Source of the DNA: Verrucomicrobium sp. GAS474 | Lineage (GTDB): Bacteria; Verrucomicrobiota; Verrucomicrobiia; Methylacidiphilales; GAS474 | DNA length: 64,000 nt | Assembly (NCBI RefSeq): GCF_900105685.1 | Contig: NZ_LT629781.1 | Location: 868,001-932,000 of the forward strand | Reading direction: 5' to 3' | Part shown: positions 16,428 through 25,045 of the stretch, piece after piece | Numbering within the stretch: position 1 is the stretch's first letter | How the letters are laid out: each line of letters opens with the position of its first letter | Position numbers and translations under genes: made by a program | Notes under the pieces: generated by a model | What the model saw: only the letters and a program-made list of their open reading frames with translations | The model's database searches: none | What the model was told of the DNA's origin: nothing

Positions 16428-16533
16428 TCGGTTCGGGTTCGGGGCAAAGAAGGGTTCTACCTGCTCCGGGCTCGCATGCCAATAGAGCAGGCCGCTTGCC
16501 ATCGGCAGGGGGGAAGCGCAACGTAACGGGACC

Positions 16534-16854
16534 ATGGCCTGGACGCGCCTCTGTTCCCGCGAAGAACTCCCCCCCGTCGGCCAGACCCGGCTCTGCGAGA
16601 TCGCCGGGGAAGGGGGGGCCGTGGTGAGGATCGCCCTGGCGCGGACCGAGGCCGGGCTCTTCGCCCTCGACGACCATTGCCCCCATCGCGCCGGACCGAT
16701 GAGCGAGGGATGGCTCGACGGCGAAAAAATCGCCTGCCCCTGGCATCAATGGACCTTCGACCTCCGCACGGGCCACTGTACGAACATCCCGGGACAAAAA
16801 ATCAGGACGTTTGAAGTCATTGAAAACGAAGGAGTTGTGGGAATCGATCTCTGA
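16534..16854 (+). CDS. Rieske [2Fe-2S] ferredoxin-like protein (NirD-like)
   Basis: Small soluble electron-transfer protein of 106 aa binding one Rieske cluster: ligands C49 and H51 in DDHCPHRAG, and C68 and H71 in IACPWHQWTFD. Length and lack of a membrane anchor match the NirD/biphenyl-dioxygenase-ferredoxin type rather than the bc1 type. The partner reductase or oxygenase is not adjacent; no nitrite reductase large subunit is in the window. Divergent from the HAD gene. An intrinsic terminator follows at 16949. Confidence 0.9.
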   Translation: MAWTRLCSREELPPVGQTRLCEIAGEGGAVVRIALARTEAGLFALDDHCPHRAGPMSEGWLDGEKIACPWHQWTFDLRTGHCTNIPGQKIRTFEVIENEGVVGIDL

Positions 16855-16948
16855 TTTTGAAGAAAATCGGAACTTTTTTTGAACGAAACCCCCGCTGCGG
16901 CATCTATCCCTCTGTAAGCTTTACGTTTTACACTCCTTTTAAAGAACA

Positions 16949-16980
16949 AGGCACCATCCGGTCGGAGGTGCCTTTTTCTT
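16949..16980 (+). terminator. Rho-independent terminator after the Rieske gene
   Basis: Stem AGGCACC / GGTGCCT with an 11-nt loop, followed by a T-rich run (TTTTTCTT), about 95 bp after the Rieske stop and just before the convergent permease stop at 17000. Confidence 0.8.
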
Positions 16981-16999
16981 TGCCCACGCGGGGTGGCCG

Positions 17000-19072
17000 C
17001 TAGCGGGAGAGCGGTTCTTCCACCGGCTCGAAGATCGCGACCCGGTCCGCCGGGACGGGTGCGGCAGCCGTCCGCCGCACCGGCCACGGCGCGAGGACCG
17101 GGAGGGCGAAAAGCGCCCCCGGGCCGAACCAGAAGAGGCCGAACCCCCACGCGACGCGGTTCCGCCATCCCCCGGGCTGCCCGGCGAGGGTGAGCCAGAG
17201 GAGGCCGAGGAGAAGGACGGCGGCCCCGCCCGTCGCGCTCCGCAGGAGGAAGGCCTTTTCCCTCTCCGGGTTCTGGACGATCTTCCCCCACCACGCCGTC
17301 TCGACCGTTTCCCGGCCGGCGGCGCGATCGAGGCGGGCATGGGCGTAGTTGTTCGTCCACTTCCACGCCACACCGAGGAAGGGCGGGAGGAGGTCGCGGT
17401 TCCGGACCCACCACGTCTTCGGCGGATCCTGGTTCGGGGCGTAGGGGAGGACTTCCTCGGAAAGGAGCCGCCCCTGGGCGTCGAGGCGATCGAGGTAACC
17501 GGGAAGGCGATGCTCCCAATTGCGCGGCGGCCAGTAGGTGAGGAAGAAACCGGTGCCGGTGCCATCCACCTTGATCGCCCGGATCGCGCCGTAGACCTTC
17601 GGATCGTGAAGATGGGGCGTCCGGGCGAGGAGGGTGCCCTCGGCGTCGTAGAAGAGGATCTCGTCGGCCAGCGTCACGGCGTAGAAGCTCCCCCGTTGCT
17701 CCGGATGGCCGGGACCCTTCGGAACCAGGATATTCGAGACTGTGGAGAGGTCGTAGATTTCGCGCGGGCTCTGGCCTTGCACCGCCCTCGGATCGCGGAG
17801 CGGGGTCAACGTTCCCGTTTTCTGATCGAAGGCAAAGGCGGCATGAGGGAAGGCAAGGCCGTCGCCCTGGAAAGTGAACGCCGCCTCGGGGAAGGGAGCC
17901 ACGGCGCTTCCGTCCGCGCCGACACTCCCGCCGAGGCGGACGAGGGGGCGGCGATGGACGTAACCATAGCCGACCAGCGCCCGTTCCCCGGGCAGATAAA
18001 ACCATTCGGGGAGCGGCCTCCCGTCGGACCCGAGCTCGCTCCCGCTCCGGCCTCCCTCCATGTAGTGCTGGATGGAGCGATAAGCCTGATTGTGGGGGAG
18101 CGTCCCGGGACGACGGAGTTCGGAGGTGAGCTGGCTGTCCTCGGCGAAGTAATGAAAGGAGAAATCCCAGGCGGAGAGCCGGGGCTCAACGAGGGTCTGA
18201 CCGGTGAGGTCGGTGTAGGTGATCTTCCCGGCGTTCCGGTCGTCGGTGCGGAGGAAGGGCCGTCCGTCGCGGGTGATCTCGTAGCGGCGATAGATGCCGC
18301 GCGGTTCCTTCGGATCGAGAAGCGCCGGAAGGAGGAGGCCGCCGCCCTGGGAGAGGAGCGCGTAGCCGCCGAGCGCCGCCGTGACAAAGAGGCCGAGACG
18401 GCCTGTGCGCGGGAGCCGCCGCAGCCCGCCGCTCGTCGTCGTCACCGCCCAGGCCGCGAGGGCGAGGGCGGCGCCGACGTAGGCGACGTAGCCGACGACG
18501 CGGCCCGCCTCCCACCGTTCCTGCGCGTGCCAGGTGACGAGCCACGCGGCGGCGACGGGAAGGAGCCGCGTCCCCCACCAGCGGACCTCGCGGAGCCCGA
18601 CGAGCATCCCGGCGAAATACCACGCGATCCCGCAGGCGAGGTCGATCGCCCCCGGCGTCATCGTCGCGGGAACGAAGGGACTCCGGATATTCCCCGGCAC
18701 CGCCACCCACGCCACGGCAGCGAGGAACGGCGGGACCGTGGCCAGCAGGTAGAGGGCGAGGCCCGCCGCCGCCTTGCCCGCGAAGATCGATCCCGCCGTC
18801 ATCGGACGATGGACGAGAAAGGCCCACCGGTCGGCGGCCCGTTCCGGCAACGTCTGGAGAAGGCCGAGAAGGAATCCGCCGACGATCCCGCCCCACATCG
18901 TCACCGTGAGGAAGAGAGGGGCGCAGAGCGACTCATACTCCGGATGATCATAGGGATTCAGCGGGCTGATCAACTCGTGGAGGACATAGGCGAGTGCGGC
19001 ACCGAAGAGGGCCATGCCGAGGCAGGCCCAACGGACATTCTCTCTCCACTCTTTCCAAAACAGGGTTTTCAT
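17000..19072 (-). CDS. ABC-2-type permease with large soluble insert (paralogue 1)
   Basis: Membrane component of an ABC exporter, 690 aa. It begins MKTLFWKEWRENVRWA, the cytoplasmic start of ABC-2 permeases, followed by about six hydrophobic helices (residues 15-255) with LLQTLPERAADRWAFLVHRP. A soluble region of roughly 370 residues (about 265-630) comes next; its repeated short beta-like segments (for example YGAIRAIKVDGTGTGFFLTY) suggest a propeller-like fold on the outer face. Two final helices are near the C-terminus. The upstream gene encodes a similarly built paralogue. Last gene of the gntR-ABC operon. Transported substrate unknown. Confidence 0.75.
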   Translation of the reverse strand: MKTLFWKEWRENVRWACLGMALFGAALAYVLHELISPLNPYDHPEYESLCAPLFLTVTMWGGIVGGFLLGLLQTLPERAADRWAFLVHRPMTAGSIFAGKAAAGLALYLLATVPPFLAAVAWVAVPGNIRSPFVPATMTPGAIDLACGIAWYFAGMLVGLREVRWWGTRLLPVAAAWLVTWHAQERWEAGRVVGYVAYVGAALALAAWAVTTTSGGLRRLPRTGRLGLFVTAALGGYALLSQGGGLLLPALLDPKEPRGIYRRYEITRDGRPFLRTDDRNAGKITYTDLTGQTLVEPRLSAWDFSFHYFAEDSQLTSELRRPGTLPHNQAYRSIQHYMEGGRSGSELGSDGRPLPEWFYLPGERALVGYGYVHRRPLVRLGGSVGADGSAVAPFPEAAFTFQGDGLAFPHAAFAFDQKTGTLTPLRDPRAVQGQSPREIYDLSTVSNILVPKGPGHPEQRGSFYAVTLADEILFYDAEGTLLARTPHLHDPKVYGAIRAIKVDGTGTGFFLTYWPPRNWEHRLPGYLDRLDAQGRLLSEEVLPYAPNQDPPKTWWVRNRDLLPPFLGVAWKWTNNYAHARLDRAAGRETVETAWWGKIVQNPEREKAFLLRSATGGAAVLLLGLLWLTLAGQPGGWRNRVAWGFGLFWFGPGALFALPVLAPWPVRRTAAAPVPADRVAIFEPVEEPLSR

Positions 19073-19111
19073 GAGGCTGGGGTATCTTTCGTGAAAGAGT
19101 TCCTGAAAGAA

Positions 19112-21148
19112 TCAGGCGAAAATTTCCCGCCGATCCGGGACCGAAGGCCGGTCGGAGGCCGGTGTGGGGAACGCGGCATGGCGCGGACCGGTCAACGCGA
19201 GGGCGACGACCCACAGCGGACCGAAGAGGAGAAGGAGGGCCGCCCCCGCGACGGTGAGCCGCAGAGACACCGCCTTTCCCCTCCAAGCGAAGAAGAAGAA
19301 AAAGGCGAGGACGGAAGAGAGTAGAGAGACGCCGTTTTCCCAAAGCTGCGACGCACGCGACAAGCGATCACCGCTTCCCAGCGGAGGGAAGATCGTTTCG
19401 AGTGCCGGACGGATCGCCGCCGCGAGAGTCTTTGCGAACCGGCTCGGCCCCTTCTCCGGGCTCTCCCGCAGCGTCGCGTCTTTCCGGTCGATCACCTGGC
19501 CTTGGGAGTCGTAGGCGACGAAGTGCGCCGTCGCCAGGAAAGGATCGGCCGAGGTGGCGTCGGAGGCCGCATATTCGATGAGGAACCAGCGCCAATTTTT
19601 CCCATCGGGCAGCGCGCCCACTTCGATCAACCGTATTCCTCCCTTTTTCAGTGCCGGGAAGGGGACGAACGGCAGCGTGATCTTTTTCAGTGCCGTGGCA
19701 TCCGCATCGAGGGGAACGACGGCCACGTGGTCTTCAAACAGAACGAGGGCCGTCTCAGGGCTCTCTGCCAACGGCGTGACGGGATTCTCACCACCGATGC
19801 GGAAGTAGGCGGCCCCCTGCGCCCGCGTCGCTGTCGCGGACGCTTCGCTCCCCGCGAGGCGCGTCGCCGTCCGCCCGCGCGGATCGAAGAGATAGAGGCC
19901 GTCGCGGTAGAGACGGCAGGGATGGGTGCCCCAGATTTGGGTCGCCAGCGTCACCTCGTCTCCGGCCGCCTTCCGCACCGGCTCGGGCGAGCCCGAAGGG
20001 ACGAAGCCGTGGGGATCGAGGAGGCCCGCCGGTTTCCGGTCGGTCCGGGCGAAGGCCTCGTATCGGCCCCGGGCGGCGACGTAATACCACGTCGGCCCCT
20101 CCGAGGCGTTGAGGGAATCCTGATCGGCTTCGACGTAGGAGGAAGGCTGTCGATAGCGGCTTACGGAAAGACCTCTGTTGGAAAACTGGACGAAATCCTT
20201 CATCGGCAAGGCGCTTTCCCAAGGGCTCGCCGGACGCTTCGCGCCCGATGCGAAAGGGATTGGATTGCCCGCGAAATCGCGCACTTCGAGTCCCGTTTCC
20301 TGCCCGCCGACCACGGAAAGATGCCAGATCAACGGCGTCCCGTCGAAGTTGACGGTGGCGATCTCCTCGAACCTCCCCTCCCCCTTCTCGCCCCATCCGC
20401 CGACGATCCCCCCGATCCATTGCACGAACGCGACCCCGAGGAGAAGACCGGGAACGAGGAGCGCGGCCACGATCATCCGCGAGCCGGTCGTCGGAGACCG
20501 GTCGAGGCGATAATCAAGGAAACTCCGCCGCGCCGCCCATACGAGGGAGCCGCAGGCGAAGGCCGTCGCCACGCAAGCGAGGGGCGAGAGCCACCCGTCC
20601 CGGAGCAACAGCGCCAAGGCGACCGGCACGAGGAGCGGCGCGATCTTCGTCCCCGCCCATTGCGCCCGTCGGAGGAAAAAGAGGAGACCCGCAAAATAGG
20701 TCACGACGCCGACGGCGACATCGCACCCCCCGGGAATCAGCATCGCCAGAGTGAAGGGAGCAGCGAGATGCCCTGGCACCGCCGTCCACCACGCCGCGAG
20801 AAAAAAGGGGACGAGGGTGACCGTGAAGTAGAGGGAGAGCCCCGCCGCCACCTTGCCGCCGAAGATTCCGGCCCGCGTGAGAGGGCGATGGATGAGGAGG
20901 GCCCAGCGGTCGGGCGATTGCTCCGGCACCGTCTGGAGGAGGGCGAGAAGAAAGGCGGCGAGCGGAAATCCGAACGTCGTCACCAGCAGGAACGACGCAC
21001 CGCAGGGAAGATGGGTCGTCACCCCCTGGCCGTTCCCCGTCGAGGGATTCTGGCTGACGGCCCAGGCGAGGGCGGCGCCGAGCCCGGCCAAAAGCAGCAC
21101 GGCCCAGACAAGGTTCTGCCGGATCTCTTTCCAGAAAAGGGTGCGCAT
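19112..21148 (-). CDS. ABC-2-type permease with large soluble insert (paralogue 2)
   Basis: Second permease of the operon, 678 aa, starting MRTLFWKEIRQNLVWAVLLL at 21148, 11 bp after the ATPase stop; the frame is open much further upstream, but that is antisense shadow of the ATPase gene. It shares with paralogue 1 the N-terminus, LLQTVPEQSPDRWALLIHRP, the GGKVAAGLSLY helix and overall layout: about six N-terminal helices, a large soluble region (about 250-590), and two terminal helices. The two permeases probably pair as a heterodimer with the ATPase dimer (inference). The soluble regions have diverged strongly from each other. Confidence 0.75.
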   Translation of the reverse strand: MRTLFWKEIRQNLVWAVLLLAGLGAALAWAVSQNPSTGNGQGVTTHLPCGASFLLVTTFGFPLAAFLLALLQTVPEQSPDRWALLIHRPLTRAGIFGGKVAAGLSLYFTVTLVPFFLAAWWTAVPGHLAAPFTLAMLIPGGCDVAVGVVTYFAGLLFFLRRAQWAGTKIAPLLVPVALALLLRDGWLSPLACVATAFACGSLVWAARRSFLDYRLDRSPTTGSRMIVAALLVPGLLLGVAFVQWIGGIVGGWGEKGEGRFEEIATVNFDGTPLIWHLSVVGGQETGLEVRDFAGNPIPFASGAKRPASPWESALPMKDFVQFSNRGLSVSRYRQPSSYVEADQDSLNASEGPTWYYVAARGRYEAFARTDRKPAGLLDPHGFVPSGSPEPVRKAAGDEVTLATQIWGTHPCRLYRDGLYLFDPRGRTATRLAGSEASATATRAQGAAYFRIGGENPVTPLAESPETALVLFEDHVAVVPLDADATALKKITLPFVPFPALKKGGIRLIEVGALPDGKNWRWFLIEYAASDATSADPFLATAHFVAYDSQGQVIDRKDATLRESPEKGPSRFAKTLAAAIRPALETIFPPLGSGDRLSRASQLWENGVSLLSSVLAFFFFFAWRGKAVSLRLTVAGAALLLLFGPLWVVALALTGPRHAAFPTPASDRPSVPDRREIFA

Positions 21149-21159
21149 AGAAAAGAAGG

Positions 21160-22137
21160 TTAGGCGATGGAAGGGCTGAGTCCTTCGATTCCGCTGATTC
21201 CATCGAGGAAGAACGTCTTCTCCCCCCGGTCGCCGACGTAGGCGATGAAGGCCTCCTCCATGCCGAGGGGCCGCTCCTCGATCCGCTCCGCGCCGAGGGT
21301 GGCGAGCCATTGGCGCTCCGCCTCGCCCGCGTTGGCGAGGGTGAGGACGAGGTTGCGCTCGGTGCGGAAGCTCTGGAGCAGCGTCGGGTGGGCGAGGTTC
21401 GCCGGGGCGGCGATCCCCTCGGGGAAGCGGAGGGCGTATTGGCGGATCCGCTCGCGGAAGGTCTCGACGGTGCAGTTCGCGCGGAGCGTCCCCTCGTCGA
21501 GGATCACGATCCGGTCGGCCACCCGCTCCACGTCGGAGAGGAGGTGGGAGGAGAAGAGGATCGTCCGGTCGGAGCGGCGGGTCACGTAGAGCATCGATTC
21601 GAGGAGGCTCCGCCGCGCCACCGGATCGAGGCCGAGGGCGGGATCGTCGAGGATCAGGAGCTCCGGCTCCGGCGCGAGGGTCATCGCCAGGCAGAGCCCG
21701 GCCCGCTGCCCCCGGGAGAGGGAGCCCGACGCCATTTTCGGCGTGAGGCGGAAGTGGTCGACGACCGCGTTGAAAATCTTCCAATTCCACTGCGGGAAGA
21801 AGGCCGACTGGAACTTCCCGCACTCGGCGACGGTCATCCAGCCGTAGACGTGGTGCCCCTCCGGCAGGTAGCCGATCCGGGCGCGGACCTCGGGCGTCAG
21901 CGCGTCGCACGGGTGGCCGAGGATCTCGGCCGAGCCCCGCGTCGGCTCGACCAGGCCGAGGAGCATCCGGATCGTCGTACTCTTCCCCGCGCCGTTCCGG
22001 CCGAGGAAGCCGTAGATCGCCCCCTTCGGGACGACGAGGTCGAGGCGGTCGACCGTCGGCTTCGGCTTGCCCGGGAAATGCTTCGTGAGCTGGCGGAGGA
22101 CAAGGACGTTTTCGCTTTCGTTCGGGTTCGGGGCCAT
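21160..22137 (-). CDS. ABC transporter ATP-binding protein
   Basis: Cytoplasmic ATPase of 325 aa energising the two downstream permeases. Walker A is GRNGAGKST (about residues 46-54), the Q-loop region is IGYLPEGHHVYGW, the signature is SLSRGQRAG, Walker B LLILDDPALGLDP and the H-loop SSHLLSDVERVADR. In Walker B the usual catalytic Glu is Asp (LDDP instead of LDEP), a conservative change seen in some CcmA/YtrB-type exporters that may slow hydrolysis. A C-terminal extension of about 95 residues follows the domain. It is preceded by the GntR gene (31 bp) and followed by the permease (11 bp). Confidence 0.92.
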   Translation of the reverse strand: MAPNPNESENVLVLRQLTKHFPGKPKPTVDRLDLVVPKGAIYGFLGRNGAGKSTTIRMLLGLVEPTRGSAEILGHPCDALTPEVRARIGYLPEGHHVYGWMTVAECGKFQSAFFPQWNWKIFNAVVDHFRLTPKMASGSLSRGQRAGLCLAMTLAPEPELLILDDPALGLDPVARRSLLESMLYVTRRSDRTILFSSHLLSDVERVADRIVILDEGTLRANCTVETFRERIRQYALRFPEGIAAPANLAHPTLLQSFRTERNLVLTLANAGEAERQWLATLGAERIEERPLGMEEAFIAYVGDRGEKTFFLDGISGIEGLSPSIA

Positions 22138-22168
22138 GACAGGGATGCGGTGGGGGTTGGGGAATCGG

Positions 22169-22558
22169 CTACGGTTTCTCGAAACGCTTCCACGCCTTCT
22201 TCAGCAGCGCGTCGACCTGGGAGGGCGTGAAATCGAGGAAGACCGCCTCGTCGAGGAGGAGGTCGGCCGCCTCGGCGCAGCGGCGCTGGCGCTCGGCGTC
22301 GGAAAGGAGGCACTTCGGCCGCGCGATGTAATAGCCCTTTCCCGGACGCGCCTCGATCAGCCCGTCCCGGGTCAGCTCCTGGTAGGCCCGGGCGATCGTG
22401 TTCGGGTTGACGATCAGGTGTTCCGCCAAGGCCCGGACACTCGGCAACGTCTCCCCCTCCGCCCGCGCCCCCGTCAGGACCGCCCGCCGCACCTGATTGT
22501 AGACCTGCCGATAAATCGGCAGATCGCTATCGGTGGTGATATTCAGCGGCCAAGACAT
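22169..22558 (-). CDS. GntR-family (YtrA-type) transcriptional regulator
   Basis: Short regulator of 129 aa: a winged-helix domain, LPIYRQVYNQVRRAVLTGAR followed by the GntR signature LPSVRALAEHLIVNPNTIAR and AYQELTRDGLIEARPGKGYY, and a brief C-terminal dimerisation tail instead of a ligand-binding domain. This is the YtrA subfamily, which typically represses its own ABC-transporter operon, exactly the arrangement here. Start chosen at the ATG at 22558: the longer frame (from 22591) would begin inside the palindromic operator. The operator centred about 32 bp upstream supports autoregulation. Confidence 0.9.
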   Translation of the reverse strand: MSWPLNITTDSDLPIYRQVYNQVRRAVLTGARAEGETLPSVRALAEHLIVNPNTIARAYQELTRDGLIEARPGKGYYIARPKCLLSDAERQRRCAEAADLLLDEAVFLDFTPSQVDALLKKAWKRFEKP

Positions 22559-22576
22559 ACGTTTCTGATGTACGAA

Positions 22577-22603
22577 AACTGTATTAATCACTTTAATACA
22601 GTT
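22577..22603. promoter_or_regulatory. Operator of the gntR-ABC operon (perfect 11-bp inverted repeat)
   Basis: Two perfect 11-bp arms, AACTGTATTAA and TTAATACAGTT, flank a 5-bp spacer (TCACT). The site is AT-rich in otherwise GC-rich DNA and lies 19-45 bp upstream of the regulator's start codon, where the promoter should be. Form and position match YtrA/GntR autoregulatory operators. Confidence 0.8.
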
Positions 22604-22632
22604 AAGGCAGTTCAGTCAACAGAAAAGCATTG

Positions 22633-22870
22633 CTCTCCCAATAGGAGTCTAGGCGTATTGGTACCGCTCCCCCTTCAGTACGTACCCTCGGGCGTACCGG
22701 AACCATCCGATTTTAATCCAGTGAGGAAATAAGGCGCCGCCCAAGCGCGTCCGCCAAGCCAAGGCCTTCAGAAGGGGAGGTTCGAGGAGGGGCGAAGCCC
22801 CTCTTGGGCTATAAAGCGGGTTACATCCAGCTGTACAGGGTCGACCCCGCCAGCCCCGAAGGGCGCTCTG
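22633..22870 (+). repeat. Composite repeat family, solitary half-unit A (copy 2)
   Basis: About 238 bp between the gntR operator (30 bp away) and the pyrD stop (24 bp away). It repeats every landmark of the A unit at 9065-9300, including CAATAGGAGTCTAGGCG, GTACGTACCCTCGG, GATTTTAATCCAGT, the GAGGGGCGAAGCCCCTC hairpin, TATAAAGCGGGTTAC, and the terminal GCCAGCCCCGAAGGGCGC. Same orientation as that copy. No coding sequence. Confidence 0.88.
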
Positions 22871-22894
22871 AGAAGACGGCACCCCAAAACCCGC

Positions 22895-23932
22895 TCACCC
22901 CGCCAACCCCTCGCAAAGATTCCGCGCAAAGGCAGGACCCTCATAAATAAAGCCCGTATACGCCTGGAGAAGCGTCGCCCCTGCGGCGAATTTCTCCCGC
23001 GCGTCGGCAGCCGTGGCGATGCCGCCGACGCCGATGACCGGAAGCCGTCCGGCGAGGTGCCGCGCGACGAGGGAGACGACCTCGGTGCTCCGCTGGCGCA
23101 GGGGGAGGCCGCTGAGGCCGCCCTCTTCCTTCAGCGGGACGGCGCTCTTGTTCACCGTCGTGTTCGTCGCCACCACGCCGTCGCACCCCGCCTCGACGAT
23201 GGCGTCGAGGATCGGGCCGAGTTCCTCCTCGCGGAGGTCGGGGGCGATCTTGACGGCGATCGGCTTCCGCCTGCCCTTGCCGTTTTCCTCCTGCAGCGGG
23301 CCGAGGATGCTCAGGAGCTGGTCCCGGCTCTGGAGGCTGCGGAGGCCGGGGGTGTTCGGGGAGCTGACGTTGACGACGACGTAGTCGGCGAATTCCCGCA
23401 GGACGCGGAAGCTCTCGACGTAATCGCTCCCGGCCTCCTCGAGCGGCGTGACCTTCGACTTGCCGATGTTGATGCCGACGGGGATCGCGGGCCACTTCCC
23501 GGCGTCGCGCGATTTCCCGAGGCGGGCCGCCATCGCCGCCGCCCCGGCGTTCGGGAAGCCCATCCGGTTGATGAGGGCCTTCGACTCGGGGATGCGGAAG
23601 ATGCGGGGCGTCGGGTTCCCGGGCTGCGCGTGGCGGGTGACGGTGCCGAGCTCGAGGTAGCCGAAGCCGAGCTGCTCCCACGCCATCAGCGCGAGGGCGT
23701 CCTTGTCGAACCCGGCGGCGACGCCGATCGGATTCGGGAAGGTGAGGCCCCAGAGGGTCCGGGCGAGGCCCGGGAAGGGGCGGCGGTGGAGGAGGCCGAG
23801 GCCCGCGGCGACCGCCCCGTTCGCCATCGCCGCCATCGCCCAATGGTGGACCGTCTCCGGCGGGAAGCGGAAGAGCGCGGGACGGACGACGCCCTTGTAG
23901 AGCGAGGAGGAGCAGGAGGCGGCGAAAGACAT
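22895..23932 (-). CDS. pyrD: Dihydroorotate dehydrogenase (quinone), class 2
   Basis: FMN enzyme of pyrimidine synthesis that oxidises dihydroorotate to orotate and passes electrons to membrane quinone; 345 aa. The N-terminal amphipathic helical extension (LYKGVVRPALFRFPPETVHH) marks the membrane-associated class 2 enzyme. Core motifs: NPIGVAAGFDKDA, FGYLELGTVT, the catalytic-base serine loop VVNVSSPNTPGLRSLQ, VKIAPDL, ATNTTV and the FMN-phosphate site VIGVGGIATAADA with GATLLQAYTGF. ATG at 23932 fits the family start; 12 further codons are open upstream. Confidence 0.95.
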   Translation of the reverse strand: MSFAASCSSSLYKGVVRPALFRFPPETVHHWAMAAMANGAVAAGLGLLHRRPFPGLARTLWGLTFPNPIGVAAGFDKDALALMAWEQLGFGYLELGTVTRHAQPGNPTPRIFRIPESKALINRMGFPNAGAAAMAARLGKSRDAGKWPAIPVGINIGKSKVTPLEEAGSDYVESFRVLREFADYVVVNVSSPNTPGLRSLQSRDQLLSILGPLQEENGKGRRKPIAVKIAPDLREEELGPILDAIVEAGCDGVVATNTTVNKSAVPLKEEGGLSGLPLRQRSTEVVSLVARHLAGRLPVIGVGGIATAADAREKFAAGATLLQAYTGFIYEGPAFARNLCEGLAG

Positions 23933-24004
23933 GGCCCCCCTTTTTAGTAGGGTGCGGGGAAATGGCAAGCTGCCGCCGTCGGCCCGCCCCCCCGTCTGAC
24001 TCCC

Positions 24005-24997
24005 TTAGGCAATGGTCGCCATCATGTCCTCGCGGACCTGCCCGACCAGCGGCTTTCCCTTCAGGAAGCGTTCGAGCTCATCGACGGCCATCGCGCCGAG
24101 GCGGCGGCACTCGGTCCCGATCGCCCCGGCGATGTGGGGCGTGAGGATGACGTTCGGGAGGTCGTAGAGGGGGGAGTCGGAGGGGGCGGGCTCGGGCCAG
24201 GTGACGTCGAGGAGGGCGTAGAGGTCGGGGCGGCGGCGGAGCGCCCCGATCATCTCGGCCTCGTTCACCACGGCGCCCCGCGCGGTGTTGATGAAGGTCG
24301 CCCCCTCGCGCATCCGGTCGAAGTGGGAGCCGCGGATCATCCCCTCGGTCTCCTTCAGCCACGGGGTGTGGAGGGAGACGACGTGGGAGATCTCGAAGAG
24401 CTCGTCGAGGGTGACGAGCTCGATCCCGAGCTCCCGCGCCGCCTCGTCGGAAAGAAACGGATCGTAGGCGACGACGCGGAAGTGGAAGGGCCGCATGAGG
24501 GTGAGGAGGTGCCGGGCGATCGCGCCGATCGAGACGAGGCCGACGACGCTGTCGTAGGTGCCGGGCGGGGTGTGGCGGAGCGGGACGCGGGCGGCGCGGG
24601 TGTCGGCGGCATGCCGCCACATCGCCTTCAGGCTGAGGACGATCTGGGCGAGGGCATACTCGGCGACGGTGACGGAGAGGGCGCTGTTCGACGAGCTGAC
24701 GACGATGTCCCGCTGCCAGAGCGCGTCGTCGACGAAGGGGCGGATGCTTCCCGCCGCGTAGAAGACGGCCTTCAGCTTCGGGGCCTTCGCGAGGAAGGCC
24801 GCGTCGCAGGGCGGCATGCCCCAGCAGGAGAGGATGACCTCGGCCTCGGCCAGTTCGCGGGGATGGTCGAGGATCGTCTCCTTCGTGAAGAAGCGGAGGG
24901 GGGTCGGGAGGAGGGCCTCCAGGCGGGCCCGCTCGACGGGGCCGTAGGCGTCGTCCCAGAATGTCTCGTCGCAAAGAATCAGCCCCGGCGTTTTCAT
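24005..24997 (-). CDS. D-isomer-specific 2-hydroxyacid dehydrogenase family protein
   Basis: NAD-dependent dehydrogenase of 330 aa reducing a 2-ketoacid or oxidising a D-2-hydroxyacid; substrate not determinable. The nucleotide-binding motif is VGLVSIGAIARHLL, less regular than the usual GxGxxG. The substrate Arg is in FINTARGAVVNE, the Glu in VTWPEPAPSDSPLY and the catalytic His in VILTPHIAGA. The catalytic domain is interrupted by the Rossmann domain in the normal way. ATG at 24997 places the first strand (LILCDETFWD) at residue 5. Single gene between pyrD and the pseudopilin on the same strand, with 72- and 48-bp gaps. Confidence 0.88.
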   Translation of the reverse strand: MKTPGLILCDETFWDDAYGPVERARLEALLPTPLRFFTKETILDHPRELAEAEVILSCWGMPPCDAAFLAKAPKLKAVFYAAGSIRPFVDDALWQRDIVVSSSNSALSVTVAEYALAQIVLSLKAMWRHAADTRAARVPLRHTPPGTYDSVVGLVSIGAIARHLLTLMRPFHFRVVAYDPFLSDEAARELGIELVTLDELFEISHVVSLHTPWLKETEGMIRGSHFDRMREGATFINTARGAVVNEAEMIGALRRRPDLYALLDVTWPEPAPSDSPLYDLPNVILTPHIAGAIGTECRRLGAMAVDELERFLKGKPLVGQVREDMMATIA

Positions 24998-25045
24998 CGC
25001 GCCGAAATTAGGGCCTGCCGCCGCGCAAGGCAAGGCCCCGCTCCC

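Noticed and set aside
13923-16526. An 867-codon plus-strand open frame across three genes
   Set aside because: Same GC-shadow effect opposite the prepilin peptidase, secreted protein and HAD genes; the translation is acidic low-complexity without motifs.
19112-21910. 932-residue reading of permease 2 extending into the ATPase gene
   Set aside because: The first ~250 residues are an alternate-frame translation of the ATPase gene; the permease proper starts at 21148.
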